A stretch of 64,000 bases of DNA from Nocardia sp. BMG111209 (GTDB taxonomy: Bacteria; Actinomycetota; Actinomycetes; Mycobacteriales; Mycobacteriaceae). The first letter of the stretch is position 1, and every line of letters begins with the position of its first letter. The stretch lies in contig NZ_KB907307.1 of NCBI RefSeq assembly GCF_000381925.1, forward strand, positions 1,612,001 through 1,676,000, given 5' to 3'. Shown one piece after another: positions 32,940 through 40,948 of the stretch. Below the pieces are notes generated by a model, which ran no database searches, had not been told where the DNA came from, and was given only the letters and a program-made list of their open reading frames with translations. The translations under genes and the position numbers were made by a program.

Positions 32940-34391
32940 ATGGAGTGGAGTTTTGTTTCGGCCGACAAGCTTGTGGCCGCATTGCGTGCCGGTGAGGTGA
33001 CCTCGGTGCAACTGACCGAGGAGGCGATCGCCCGGATCGAGCGCGACGACACGGTGATCAACGCGATCTGTGTGCCGGATTTCGATCGTGCGCGGGTCGC
33101 CGCGCGGCGGGCCGATCAGGTGCGCGCTCGGGGCGAGGATCGCCCGTTGCTCGGAATTCCGGTGACGGTCAAGGAGTCCTACGATATCGCCGGGCTACCC
33201 ACGACCTGGGGTATGCCGCAGTATCGCGACTTCGTCCCGGCCGAGGACGCGGTGCAGGTGTCACGGCTTCAGGCGGCCGGTGCGGTGATCCTGGGTAAGA
33301 CCAATGTGCCGCTGGGGCTGCAGGATATGCAGAGCTTCAACGAGATCTACGGCACCACCAACAATCCGTGGGATCACGCTCGCACGCCGGGCGGGTCCTC
33401 CGGCGGATCGGCGGCGGCCCTCGCCGCCGGATTCGGCGCGCTGTCCATCGGTTCCGACATCGCCGGTTCGCTGCGCACCCCGGCACATTTCTGCGGCGTC
33501 TACGGACACAAGCCGACCCTCGGTCTGGCGGCTCCTCGGGGCATGGTCGCGCCACCCGGCCCGGCCTTGCCGACCGACCTCGACCTCGCCGTCGTCGGTC
33601 CGATGGCGCGCACCGCCGCTGACCTGACGTTGCTGCTCGACGTGATGGCCGGACCGGATCCCCTGACATCCGTTGTGGCGCACCAGGTTACGCTGCCGCC
33701 CGCACGCCACGACCGGCTCGCCGACTTCCGTGTCCTGGTCCTCGACGAGCATCCGCTGCTGCCGACCGGGTCCGCGGTGCGGGCCGCGGTGAACCGGGTG
33801 GCCGACGCACTGGTCGACGGCGGTGCCCGCGTCGCGCGGCAGAGCCCGCTGCTGCCCGATCCGGCCGAAGCCGCGCGGCTCTACACGCATCTGCTGTTCT
33901 CGGGCTCCGTCGCGCGCTTTCCCGTCGCAACCTACGAGCAACTGCGAACGCGCGCCGCCGGCCTGAGCGCGGACGACCGGAGTCTGGATGCGGCACGGTT
34001 GCGCGGCATGGTGTCCAGCCACCGCGACTGGATCGAGGCGAGCCACCGTCGCGAACTCCACCGCCACGGCTGGCGGCAGCTGTTCGCCGAATTCGACGCC
34101 GTGGTGTGCCCGATCACGCCCACTGTCGCGTTCCCGCACGACCACGACCCCGACCTGCTGGCCCGCCGGATCGACATCGACGGCGCCGAGTACCCGTTCT
34201 TCGACCAGCTCGTCTGGGCCGGTGTGGCCACCATGCCCGGCCTGCCCGCGACCGCCGTCCCGGCGGGCCGCTCCCCTGAGGGCCTTCCGGTGGGAGTGCA
34301 GCTGATCGGCCCGATGTTCGAGGACCGCACCCCGCTGCGGCTGGCCGAACTGCTCGAGGAGAAGATCGGCGGCTTCCGCGCACCGCAGTAG
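32940..34391 (+). CDS. Amidase (amidase signature family)
   Basis: A 483-residue amidase-signature enzyme. Catalytic triad Lys in IPVTVKESYDIAG, cis-Ser and nucleophile Ser in RTPGGSSGGSAAALAAG and IGSDIAGSLRTPAHFCG. The C-terminal half matches the substrate-variable part of GatA-like and indoleacetamide-type amidases (PEGLPVGVQLIGP). Leaderless: TAGGGT is 7 nt before ATG. Cleaves a carboxamide; the substrate is unknown and there is no GatB/C nearby, so it is not the tRNA amidotransferase. Confidence 0.92.
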   Translation: MEWSFVSADKLVAALRAGEVTSVQLTEEAIARIERDDTVINAICVPDFDRARVAARRADQVRARGEDRPLLGIPVTVKESYDIAGLPTTWGMPQYRDFVPAEDAVQVSRLQAAGAVILGKTNVPLGLQDMQSFNEIYGTTNNPWDHARTPGGSSGGSAAALAAGFGALSIGSDIAGSLRTPAHFCGVYGHKPTLGLAAPRGMVAPPGPALPTDLDLAVVGPMARTAADLTLLLDVMAGPDPLTSVVAHQVTLPPARHDRLADFRVLVLDEHPLLPTGSAVRAAVNRVADALVDGGARVARQSPLLPDPAEAARLYTHLLFSGSVARFPVATYEQLRTRAAGLSADDRSLDAARLRGMVSSHRDWIEASHRRELHRHGWRQLFAEFDAVVCPITPTVAFPHDHDPDLLARRIDIDGAEYPFFDQLVWAGVATMPGLPATAVPAGRSPEGLPVGVQLIGPMFEDRTPLRLAELLEEKIGGFRAPQ

Positions 34392-34466
34392 CAGGCACTG
34401 GTCGGACGGCGAATCCGTTGGCGGACAACGCCGTCCCCGACCGGGGTTTGTAGGATCGGATGCACC

Positions 34467-35222
34467 ATGGTTGTTCATCGATTCACCGGCTTCGACGGCA
34501 CGCCGCTCGCCTGGCACGAGATCGGGGCCGGCCGGCCGCTGATCTTTCTGCCCGGGTTCGGGGGTGTCGGGTCGTTCATGGTCGAATACGGGCCGGTCGC
34601 GGCGATCGCCGAGCACGGGTTTCGGGTGCTCGTTCCGGACTCGCGCGGGTCCGGGGAGAGTGCGGCGCCGGACGATTCCACCGGGTATCCGGCGGATGTT
34701 CTCGCCGATGACGGGTTGGCGCTGGTCGCGCATCTGGGGTTCGGCGACGGCGAGTACGACCTCGGGGGCTACTCGCTCGGCGCGCGGATCGCGGTGCGCA
34801 TGCTGGCGCGTGGCGCCCGGCCGGGCCGCGCGATCGTGGCCGGGCAGGGACTGGCGAAGGTCAGCGGCCCGCAGCGTGGTGGGGAGAATCATCGCGTGCT
34901 CACCGCACTCGTCGGCGGCGTTGTTTTCGAGCCGGATTCACCGGATGCGCGCGTCGTGCGGGCGCTGTCGATGGCGGGTACGCCACCGCGCACATTGCTG
35001 AGTGTGCTCGACTCGCTCGTCCCGACATCCGAAGCCGATCTGCGCCGGATCATCGTCCCGGCGCTGGTCGCGATCGGCGATCGGGACGACCGTGGTGATG
35101 CGGACCAGTTGGCGGCGCTACTGGGTGATGCGCGGTTCGTCCGGGTTCCGGGTGATCACGGAAGTGCCTTGGCCGCACCCGAACTCGCTGCCGCGATCGT
35201 GGCGTTCCTGACCGAGGCGTAG
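34467..35222 (+). CDS. Alpha/beta hydrolase
   Basis: A 251-residue alpha/beta hydrolase fold enzyme. Oxyanion strand PLIFLPGFGGVGS, nucleophile Ser in LGGYSLGARIAVRML, acid Asp in IGDRDDRGDADQ, His in VPGDHGSALAAPE. TAGGAT at 34451-34456 10 nt upstream suggests a leaderless or short-leader transcript. Convergent with the pentapeptide gene at 35263. Substrate unknown. Confidence 0.9.
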   Translation: MVVHRFTGFDGTPLAWHEIGAGRPLIFLPGFGGVGSFMVEYGPVAAIAEHGFRVLVPDSRGSGESAAPDDSTGYPADVLADDGLALVAHLGFGDGEYDLGGYSLGARIAVRMLARGARPGRAIVAGQGLAKVSGPQRGGENHRVLTALVGGVVFEPDSPDARVVRALSMAGTPPRTLLSVLDSLVPTSEADLRRIIVPALVAIGDRDDRGDADQLAALLGDARFVRVPGDHGSALAAPELAAAIVAFLTEA

Positions 35223-35262
35223 CTCTGGGGGCCGCCGGTGCGGCGCGGCAGTGGTGACCGGG

Positions 35263-36627
35263 CTATTCCTCGGTGGGGTGGCCGCCGAGCAGGGCCGAGG
35301 ACGGTTTCCGGGTCGTGGTCTCGTTCGGTTCGCGCGGATCGGGCGGGGTGGGGATTGCGGTCGGTGTGCCGGGTGGCGGGTTGAGTTTGTAGCGGCCTCG
35401 GCCCAGTGGCGCCGACAGCCGGAGGGCTTCGGCGCGGTGTCGGCCCCAGTGGGTGTGTTCGGACCAGATGACTTCGGTCAGTTCGGTCAGTGGGGGTAGT
35501 GCGGCGCGGGAGAGGTCGGTGTCGATGAGGACGGTGTGGGTGAGTACGGCGCCGGTGAGGTTCGCGCCGGTGAGGTTCGCGCCGGAGAGGTTGCAGCGAT
35601 ACAGGTAGCAGCGGCGTAGATTCGCCCCCGACAGGTCGGCTCCGGCGAGATCGGTGCCGTGCAGGTGAGCGCCGGCGAGGTAGGCGCCGGTGAGGATGGC
35701 GCCGGTGACCGTTGCGGCGGCCAGGTCGGCGCTGGCCAGGATGGCGCCGGTCATATCGGTGTAGGAGAGGTCGGCCCGCATGAGTACCGCGCTGGTCAGG
35801 TCGGCGCCGGTGAGATTGGCGCCGGTGAGGGTCGCACCGGTCATGCGGGTGCCGGCGAGGCGGCAACTGGACAGGTCCGCGCCGGTCAGGATCGCCGAGG
35901 TGAGCTCGGTCCGGGACAGTTCGGCGTAGGCCAGGCCGGCGGCGGTGAGGTCGGCGCCGAACAGGTTCGCTGCGCGCAGGAAGCTGCCCTGCATGCGGGC
36001 ACGGGCCAGTTGCGCGCCGATCAGGTTGAGGCACAACAGGTCCACGGTGCGGACGTCGGCGCCGGTCAGGTCCACCACATCCGAGGCCGCGGTCTCGCCG
36101 GTCGTCCGTGGTGTGGCGGGGCGGCCGGAACCACGGCCGACGGCGGACAGCGCGGCGTCGCGGCGTTCGGCTTCGAGCCGGAGGGCGGCGCGGTGCTCGG
36201 TCTCCCGGGCCGCGGCCCGTCTTCGCTGCGCTTCGGCCGCGCTCCGCCGTCGATACCGATCCCGGCGCATCTCGATCCAGCCCCAGAGCGGCAGCGCGCC
36301 GAGCACGGCCGACAGGATCGGCCACCAGCCGCCCAGGCAGGCCAGGAATACGGCGACCGCGGTGATCGTGCCGTTGAGGACCTGCAGACCGTGGCGGGCG
36401 TTGAGCCGCCCGACCCGGTCCTGCAGCGATGTCATCCATTCCAGGATCCGGTCGGGTTCCTCCGCCGCGGCGGCATCGGCGCGCAGGGCGGACCGGATGC
36501 GGGCCCAGTCCGCGATCGGATCACCGTCGCCCATCAGCGGGGCGAAGTGCCCGTCGAGTTTCTCGAACGCGTGCCGGGCCGTGATCGGCTGGGGCGCTCT
36601 CGTTCTCGGCTCGTGGTGTCCGGTCAT
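35263..36627 (-). CDS. Membrane-anchored pentapeptide-repeat protein
   Basis: A 454-residue protein. Residues about 1-80 are helical; residues 83-115 carry a hydrophobic region (GTITAVAVFLACLGGWWPIL, SAVLGALPLWGWI) likely to cross the membrane twice; a charged coiled-coil follows (RRRSAAEAQRRRAAARETEH); residues about 165-405 form some 45 pentapeptide repeats of the A(D/N)Lxx type, including SGANLTGANLTGA. The Pro-rich tail ends near 454. The ATG overlaps the sigma-factor stop (ATGA at 36624-36627), so it is coupled to the sigma gene and may regulate it. Confidence 0.9.
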   Translation of the reverse strand: MTGHHEPRTRAPQPITARHAFEKLDGHFAPLMGDGDPIADWARIRSALRADAAAAEEPDRILEWMTSLQDRVGRLNARHGLQVLNGTITAVAVFLACLGGWWPILSAVLGALPLWGWIEMRRDRYRRRSAAEAQRRRAAARETEHRAALRLEAERRDAALSAVGRGSGRPATPRTTGETAASDVVDLTGADVRTVDLLCLNLIGAQLARARMQGSFLRAANLFGADLTAAGLAYAELSRTELTSAILTGADLSSCRLAGTRMTGATLTGANLTGADLTSAVLMRADLSYTDMTGAILASADLAAATVTGAILTGAYLAGAHLHGTDLAGADLSGANLRRCYLYRCNLSGANLTGANLTGAVLTHTVLIDTDLSRAALPPLTELTEVIWSEHTHWGRHRAEALRLSAPLGRGRYKLNPPPGTPTAIPTPPDPREPNETTTRKPSSALLGGHPTEE

Positions 36628-37253
36628 ACCGTGACCTCTCCTCTCCCGTCGGTGGCGGACGGACTGCGGCTGGGCTCGTGGTCGGGGAAGGTCAGTTCGA
36701 TTCCGTCCCAGTGCGCGGCTGCCCGGAGTCGCTTCAGCGCCGAATACCGGTGTGTCCGAACGGTGGCGACGGTCGTGCCCAGTGCGGTCGCGATCTCCTT
36801 GTCCGACTTGTCCATCCACCACGTCATCACCGCCACTCGCCATTGGGCGGCGGTGAGCAGTTCCGCGGCCGCCGCGGCGAACCGGTCGTCGAATTCGCCC
36901 CGGATCATCTGCTCGAGGTGATCGGGGACGTTCGCGGCGACGGTGTCCGGCGCGTCGTCACAGGGGTTCTCCCACATCAGCCGCCTGGTGTCCTTGCGCC
37001 ACATATCGGTCACGCAGTTGTCCGCCGTGGTTTTCAGCACCTTGATGACCTCTTCGTCGGGCATCCGCGCGAGTGTCGTACTGTCCGCGCGGTATCGGCG
37101 GAGGACGTGCAGGAACACCTCACTGAGACATTCGTCGACCAGATGCGTGTTCCAGCGCAGGACGATGCGCAGGTGCCGGCGCAGTTCGTGGCGATGAGTA
37201 CGGAAGATCCGCTCGAAAACGGCCTGGGGCAACTCATTACGACGCCGTCTCAT
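36624..37253 (-). CDS. ECF-like RNA polymerase sigma factor
   Basis: A 209-residue sigma-70-family factor. Region 2: LVDECLSEVFLHVLRRY and DNCVTDMWRKDTRRLMW; region 4 helix-turn-helix: MDKSDKEIATALGTTVATVR, then THRYSALKRLRAA. The ATG (37251-37253) overlaps the stop of the small membrane protein upstream (ATGA), and its stop overlaps the pentapeptide gene, so the three are made in a coupled series. It does not have the usual anti-sigma neighbour with a zinc-binding domain. Confidence 0.88.
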   Translation of the reverse strand: MRRRRNELPQAVFERIFRTHRHELRRHLRIVLRWNTHLVDECLSEVFLHVLRRYRADSTTLARMPDEEVIKVLKTTADNCVTDMWRKDTRRLMWENPCDDAPDTVAANVPDHLEQMIRGEFDDRFAAAAAELLTAAQWRVAVMTWWMDKSDKEIATALGTTVATVRTHRYSALKRLRAAAHWDGIELTFPDHEPSRSPSATDGRGEVTV

Positions 37254-37540
37254 GCAGCCGGAATCCCCCGCGTCGGCGGTGACACCGCAACGCAGGGACG
37301 CTCCCACGGTCGCGGGCCGACCACCACGACACACGCCGAGGCCGTCGTTCCGCGCCGCGACAGGTGAACGACCCGGCTGCCGCCCGGCGCCTCGCGCAGG
37401 ATCATTCGGGTCGTGGCGAACCGCTCGAAGCCCAGTATGGAATCGACTGTGCCGCGCCGGATTCCGGCTAGTCCCAGGAGTACGAACCCGAGCGGCGGCG
37501 CGACGGTCCACAGTTCCCGGACCCAGGAAATCACGATCAT
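37250..37540 (-). CDS. Small membrane protein heading the sigma-factor operon
   Basis: A 96-residue protein, with one hydrophobic helix near the N-terminus (WTVAPPLGFVLLGLAGIRRG) and a basic cytoplasmic region (FERFATTRMILREAPGGSRV). The strongest evidence is the exact ATGA overlap of its stop with the sigma-factor start. TACGTT 8 nt before the ATG suggests a leaderless message. Family unknown; a sensor or an anti-sigma function is possible, but there is no direct evidence. Confidence 0.65.
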   Translation of the reverse strand: MIVISWVRELWTVAPPLGFVLLGLAGIRRGTVDSILGFERFATTRMILREAPGGSRVVHLSRRGTTASACVVVVGPRPWERPCVAVSPPTRGIPAA

Positions 37541-37624
37541 GCCCGGATAACGTACCGGGGCTGCGAAACATGAGGATTCGCAGGTCGAGCCCGCGAATGT
37601 GCGACGGCGGTTCCGCGCTGCGGA

Positions 37625-37695
37625 GGTTCGCATCACCGACATTCGGATCGATCGTATTCGCGCGAATCGTATTCGCGCAGTGCGGATTCGCGCCG
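37625..37695 (-). repeat. 15-bp repeats reading as degenerate pentapeptides
   Basis: CGTATTCGCGC occurs at 37653-37663 and 37668-37678, exactly 15 bp apart, with further attcgc-like copies on both sides. On the minus strand one frame reads A-N-P-H-C, A-N-T-I-R, A-N-T-I-D, P-N-V-G-D, A-N-L-R-S, a pentapeptide pattern. There is no start codon and no supported gene; it could be a relic of a pentapeptide-repeat gene or a simple repeat. Confidence 0.45.
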
Positions 37696-37707
37696 GTGAC
37701 CGCGGCG

Positions 37708-38286
37708 TCAGCGCGCCGCGCGGTCGCGCAGGGCCTGTTTCTTGGCGCGGTTGCCGCAGGTGCCCATCGAGCACCAGCGGCGGGTGCCGGGGCGGGACAG
37801 GTCGAGGAACAGGGCCTGGCAGTCGTGTCCTTCGCAGATCCGCAGGCGCGGAATCAGATTCGAGGTGGCGAGGTCCAGGGCGTCGCGGGCGATCAGGGTG
37901 AGGGTGGCGGCGATCGGGTCGGGGGCGGTGCGGTGCAGGTGGCCTCGTGAATCCAGTTGCGGCGCTGGGGGGTTCGCGGCGGCGAGGTCGTTGAGCAGGG
38001 TGCGGGCGGCGGGTGGGCAGTCGGCCGGGGTGCCGGTGCGGGCGCAGGTGAGCAGGGTGTGGACCGCTTCGCGGAGTTGCCGCGCGGTTGCCACGTGATC
38101 GGCGGGGGCGGGTTGGGTGCCGGTGGCCACCGTGCGGGGGGCGCAGTGGGCGATCCAGGCGGTGAGGGCGGCCTCGTCGGTGAGTTCCTCGGTTTCGGCG
38201 GGGGTGCCGCGGTGGCGGAGGGTGCGGACGAGGTCCAGGCACAGGCGGCCTGCACCGGAGCGGAACCGGGGAGCGGGAGGGTTCAC
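37708..38286 (-). CDS. CGNR zinc-finger/ABATE-domain regulator
   Basis: A 192-residue protein with an N-terminal ABATE domain (FRSGAGRLCLDLVRTLRHRG) and a C-terminal CGNR zinc finger: CEGHDCQALFLDLSRPG, then RRWCSMGTCGNRAKKQ, with four Cys for zinc and the diagnostic CGNR. GTG at 38286 has TAGGGT 7 nt upstream, so it is leaderless. Divergent from the MFS gene with a 12-bp-arm inverted repeat in between, which it may bind. The earlier ATG at 38337 would overlap the operator. Confidence 0.9.
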   Translation of the reverse strand: MNPPAPRFRSGAGRLCLDLVRTLRHRGTPAETEELTDEAALTAWIAHCAPRTVATGTQPAPADHVATARQLREAVHTLLTCARTGTPADCPPAARTLLNDLAAANPPAPQLDSRGHLHRTAPDPIAATLTLIARDALDLATSNLIPRLRICEGHDCQALFLDLSRPGTRRWCSMGTCGNRAKKQALRDRAAR

Positions 38287-38304
38287 GCCGACCACCCTAC
38301 GCCG

Positions 38305-38349
38305 GAACCGGTTTGACTGGTACCGTCGGGGAACCATTCAAACCGGTTC
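38305..38349. promoter_or_regulatory. Operator with 12-bp perfect arms plus MFS promoter
   Basis: GAACCGGTTTGA (38305-38316) and TCAAACCGGTTC (38338-38349) form a perfect inverted repeat over a 21-bp spacer; each arm contains the palindrome AACCGGTT. The rightward promoter lies inside: TTGACT (38313-38318), 16 bp, CATTCA (38335-38340), so a bound regulator covers both promoter boxes. Confidence 0.75.
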
Positions 38350-38363
38350 TTGGTGAGGTTCCC

Positions 38364-39629
38364 ATGTCACTTCCCGATTCCTTCTCCCCTGGCGGCGAGC
38401 CGTCGCTGTCGCGGCCCGCGGTCGCCGCGCTGGCGCTGGCCTGCGGGGTGGCGGTCGCCAACGTGTACTTCCCGCAGGCGCTGGCCCCGGCCGTGGCGAC
38501 GGGGCTGCACATCGCGCCGCATACGGCCGCGCTGGCGGTCACGGCCACCCAGATCGGTTATGCCGCAGGTATTTTCCTGTTCGTCCCGCTGGGTGACCGG
38601 GTACCGTATCGGCCGCTGCTGACCGCGCTGCTGGGGCTGACCGCGGCCGGGTCGCTGCTGGCGGCGCTGGCGCCGTCACCGGCGGTGCTGCTGGTGGCCG
38701 CGGTGGCGATCGGGTTCACGACGGTGGTGCCGCAGATCCTCGTCCCGATGGCGGCGGGGCTGGTCGCGCCGCAGCGGCGCGGGGCGGTCACCGGCACGTT
38801 GCTCAGCGGGCTGATCGGCGGAATCCTGTTGGCGCGCACGTTCTCCGGGACGCTGGCGCAGTGGGCGGGCTGGCGGGCGCCGTATGCGGTGGCCGCGGTG
38901 GCGGCGCTGCTGCTGACGCCGCTGGTGCGGCGGGTGGCGCCGGGGACGCGGTCGGTGTCGCGGCGGTCGTATCCGGCGTTGCTCGGTGATGCGGTGCGGT
39001 TGCTGGGCAGCCAACCGGCGTTGCGGCGGTCGGCGGCCTATCAGGCGGTGGTGTTCGCGGCGTTCAGCGCGGCGTGGACGGCGCTGGCGTTGTGGGTCAC
39101 CGGGCCGCGGTACGGGCTGGGGACCGCGGTCGTGGGTCTGATCGCGCTGGTCGGGGCGGCGAGTATGTTCGTGACGCCGTGGGCGGGGCGGGTCGCGGAT
39201 CGGCGCGGGCCGGATCGGGTGACGTCGCTGGCGCTGGCGGCGATGTTCGTGGCGGTGGGCGTGCTGTGGCTGGGGGTGCTCGGGGGGACGGCCGGTCTGG
39301 TCGCGGTGACCGCGGGCATGCTGCTGCTGGATGTGGCGACGCAGTCCGGTCAGGTCGCCAATCAGGCGCGCATCTTCGCGCTGCCCGGCGAGTTCCGCGG
39401 CCGGCTCAACACCGCGTACATGACGTGCGCGTTCCTCGGCGGCAGCGTGGGGTCGTGGCTGGGGGTGCGGGCCTACGAGGGGTTCGGCTGGAACGGGGTG
39501 TGCGTGGTGGTGCTGGCCGCCGCGGTCGCGGCGTCGGCGCGGCATGTGGTCCACCTGGCGCGGCGGCCGCGGACGGCGGTTACCGTGACCGGGGTGGAGA
39601 CCGGGACAGCGACGGAGAACGTGGCGTGA
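38364..39629 (+). CDS. MFS transporter
   Basis: A 421-residue 12-helix major facilitator of the YybF/arabinose-efflux type: PAVAALALACGVAVANVYFP opens helix 1, motif A-like FLFVPLGDRVPYRPLL follows helix 2, and GWRAPYAVAAVAALLL is helix 6. It has TGAGGT upstream of the ATG. The stop overlaps the alditol-oxidase start (GTGA, 39626-39629). Under control of the divergent CGNR protein. Probably exports a sugar, polyol or drug; its coupling to a polyol oxidase is the only functional hint. Confidence 0.9.
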   Translation: MSLPDSFSPGGEPSLSRPAVAALALACGVAVANVYFPQALAPAVATGLHIAPHTAALAVTATQIGYAAGIFLFVPLGDRVPYRPLLTALLGLTAAGSLLAALAPSPAVLLVAAVAIGFTTVVPQILVPMAAGLVAPQRRGAVTGTLLSGLIGGILLARTFSGTLAQWAGWRAPYAVAAVAALLLTPLVRRVAPGTRSVSRRSYPALLGDAVRLLGSQPALRRSAAYQAVVFAAFSAAWTALALWVTGPRYGLGTAVVGLIALVGAASMFVTPWAGRVADRRGPDRVTSLALAAMFVAVGVLWLGVLGGTAGLVAVTAGMLLLDVATQSGQVANQARIFALPGEFRGRLNTAYMTCAFLGGSVGSWLGVRAYEGFGWNGVCVVVLAAAVAASARHVVHLARRPRTAVTVTGVETGTATENVA

Positions 39630-40906
39630 CGCACACCAACTGGGCGGGCAATGTCGTGTTCGGCGGGCGGATCCACCGGCCGGGCAGCGTGGCCGAACTC
39701 GGCCGGATCGTGGCCGGCGGTGATCGGGTGCGCGCCCTGGGGACGGGGCATTCGTTCAATCGGATCGCCGATACCACCGGGGATCTGGTGTCGGTGGCCG
39801 GGTTGCCGGCCCGGGTCGAGATCGACGCGCCGAACGCGACGGTGACCGTATCGGCGGGGTTGCGGTACGGAGCGTTCGTGCGGCAGTTGGACGAGGCGGG
39901 GTTCGCGCTGGCGAATCTCGGTTCGCTGCCGCACATCTCGGTGGCGGGGGCGATCGCGACGGGCACCCACGGGTCCGGGATCGGTCACGGGAGTCTGGCG
40001 ACGGTGGTCGCGGGGCTGGAACTGGTCACCGCGACCGGGGAGGTGGTCGAGATCCGGCGCGGGGAGCGGGATTTCGCGGGGATGGTGGTCGGGCTCGGCG
40101 GTTTCGGGGTGGTGACCGCGGTGACCCTGGATCTGGTTCCGGCGTTCGAGCTCGCGCAGTACGTGTACGAGGATCTGCCCGTCGACCGGTTCACCGCGGC
40201 GGCGGCCGCGATCCTCGGGGCCGGGTACAGCGTGAGCCTGTTCACCCGCTGGCTCGGCGACCGGATCGATCAGGTGTGGCTGAAGGGTCCGCACGAGACC
40301 CCGGAGGCGGTGTGGCACGGGGCTTCCCGCGCCACGGCGGCACGGCATCCGGTGCCGGGTATGGCGGCGCGGCACTGCACCGGGCAGCTGGGCATGCCCG
40401 GTCCGTGGTATCGGCGGCTGCCGCATTTCCGGCTCGAGTACACCCCGAGCAGCGGACGCGAACTCCAGTCGGAGTTCTTCGTGCCCGCGGACCGGGTGGT
40501 GGACGCCTTCGCGGCCCTCGACGAGATCCGGGCGCGGATCGCGCCGGTGCTGCAGATCGGCGAGATCCGCACCGTCGCCGCCGACGAGCTGTGGCTGAGC
40601 CCGGCGGCCGGACGGGATTCGGCCGCATTCCATTTCACCTGGATCGACGATGCCGAGGCGGTGGTGTCGGTGGTGTCGGCGATCGAGGAGCGGCTCGCGC
40701 CGTTCGCGGCGCGGCCGCACTGGGGCAAGGTGTTCACCGCCGGGCCGCAGCGGCTGCGCGAACGCTACGACCGGTGGGCGGATTTCGCGGAGTTGCTCGG
40801 GGTGTACGACCCGGCGGGCAAGTTCCGCAACGACTTCCTGGATCGCTACTTCCCGCGCGAGCCCGCGGCCGGAACCGATCTGGACATTCGATCAGTTGAT
40901 GGGTGA
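39626..40906 (+). CDS. aldO: Alditol oxidase (AldO/xylitol oxidase-like)
   Basis: A 426-residue vanillyl-alcohol-oxidase-family flavoenzyme, very like Streptomyces AldO. The opening TNWAGNVVFGGRIHRP, the covalent-FAD His at residue 42 in RALGTGHSFNRIAD, the LPHISVAGAIATGTHGSG cofactor loop, and active-site residues in GEIRTVAADELWL (Glu, Arg) and PHWGKVFTAG (Lys) are all present. It oxidises the terminal hydroxyl of sugar alcohols to an aldehyde, producing hydrogen peroxide. No signal peptide, so cytoplasmic. GTG start, coupled to the MFS gene. Confidence 0.9.
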   Translation: MTHTNWAGNVVFGGRIHRPGSVAELGRIVAGGDRVRALGTGHSFNRIADTTGDLVSVAGLPARVEIDAPNATVTVSAGLRYGAFVRQLDEAGFALANLGSLPHISVAGAIATGTHGSGIGHGSLATVVAGLELVTATGEVVEIRRGERDFAGMVVGLGGFGVVTAVTLDLVPAFELAQYVYEDLPVDRFTAAAAAILGAGYSVSLFTRWLGDRIDQVWLKGPHETPEAVWHGASRATAARHPVPGMAARHCTGQLGMPGPWYRRLPHFRLEYTPSSGRELQSEFFVPADRVVDAFAALDEIRARIAPVLQIGEIRTVAADELWLSPAAGRDSAAFHFTWIDDAEAVVSVVSAIEERLAPFAARPHWGKVFTAGPQRLRERYDRWADFAELLGVYDPAGKFRNDFLDRYFPREPAAGTDLDIRSVDG

Positions 40907-40948
40907 GAATTGCCGCTCGCCGGTCCCGCACTCGCCGATGAGGATGCC

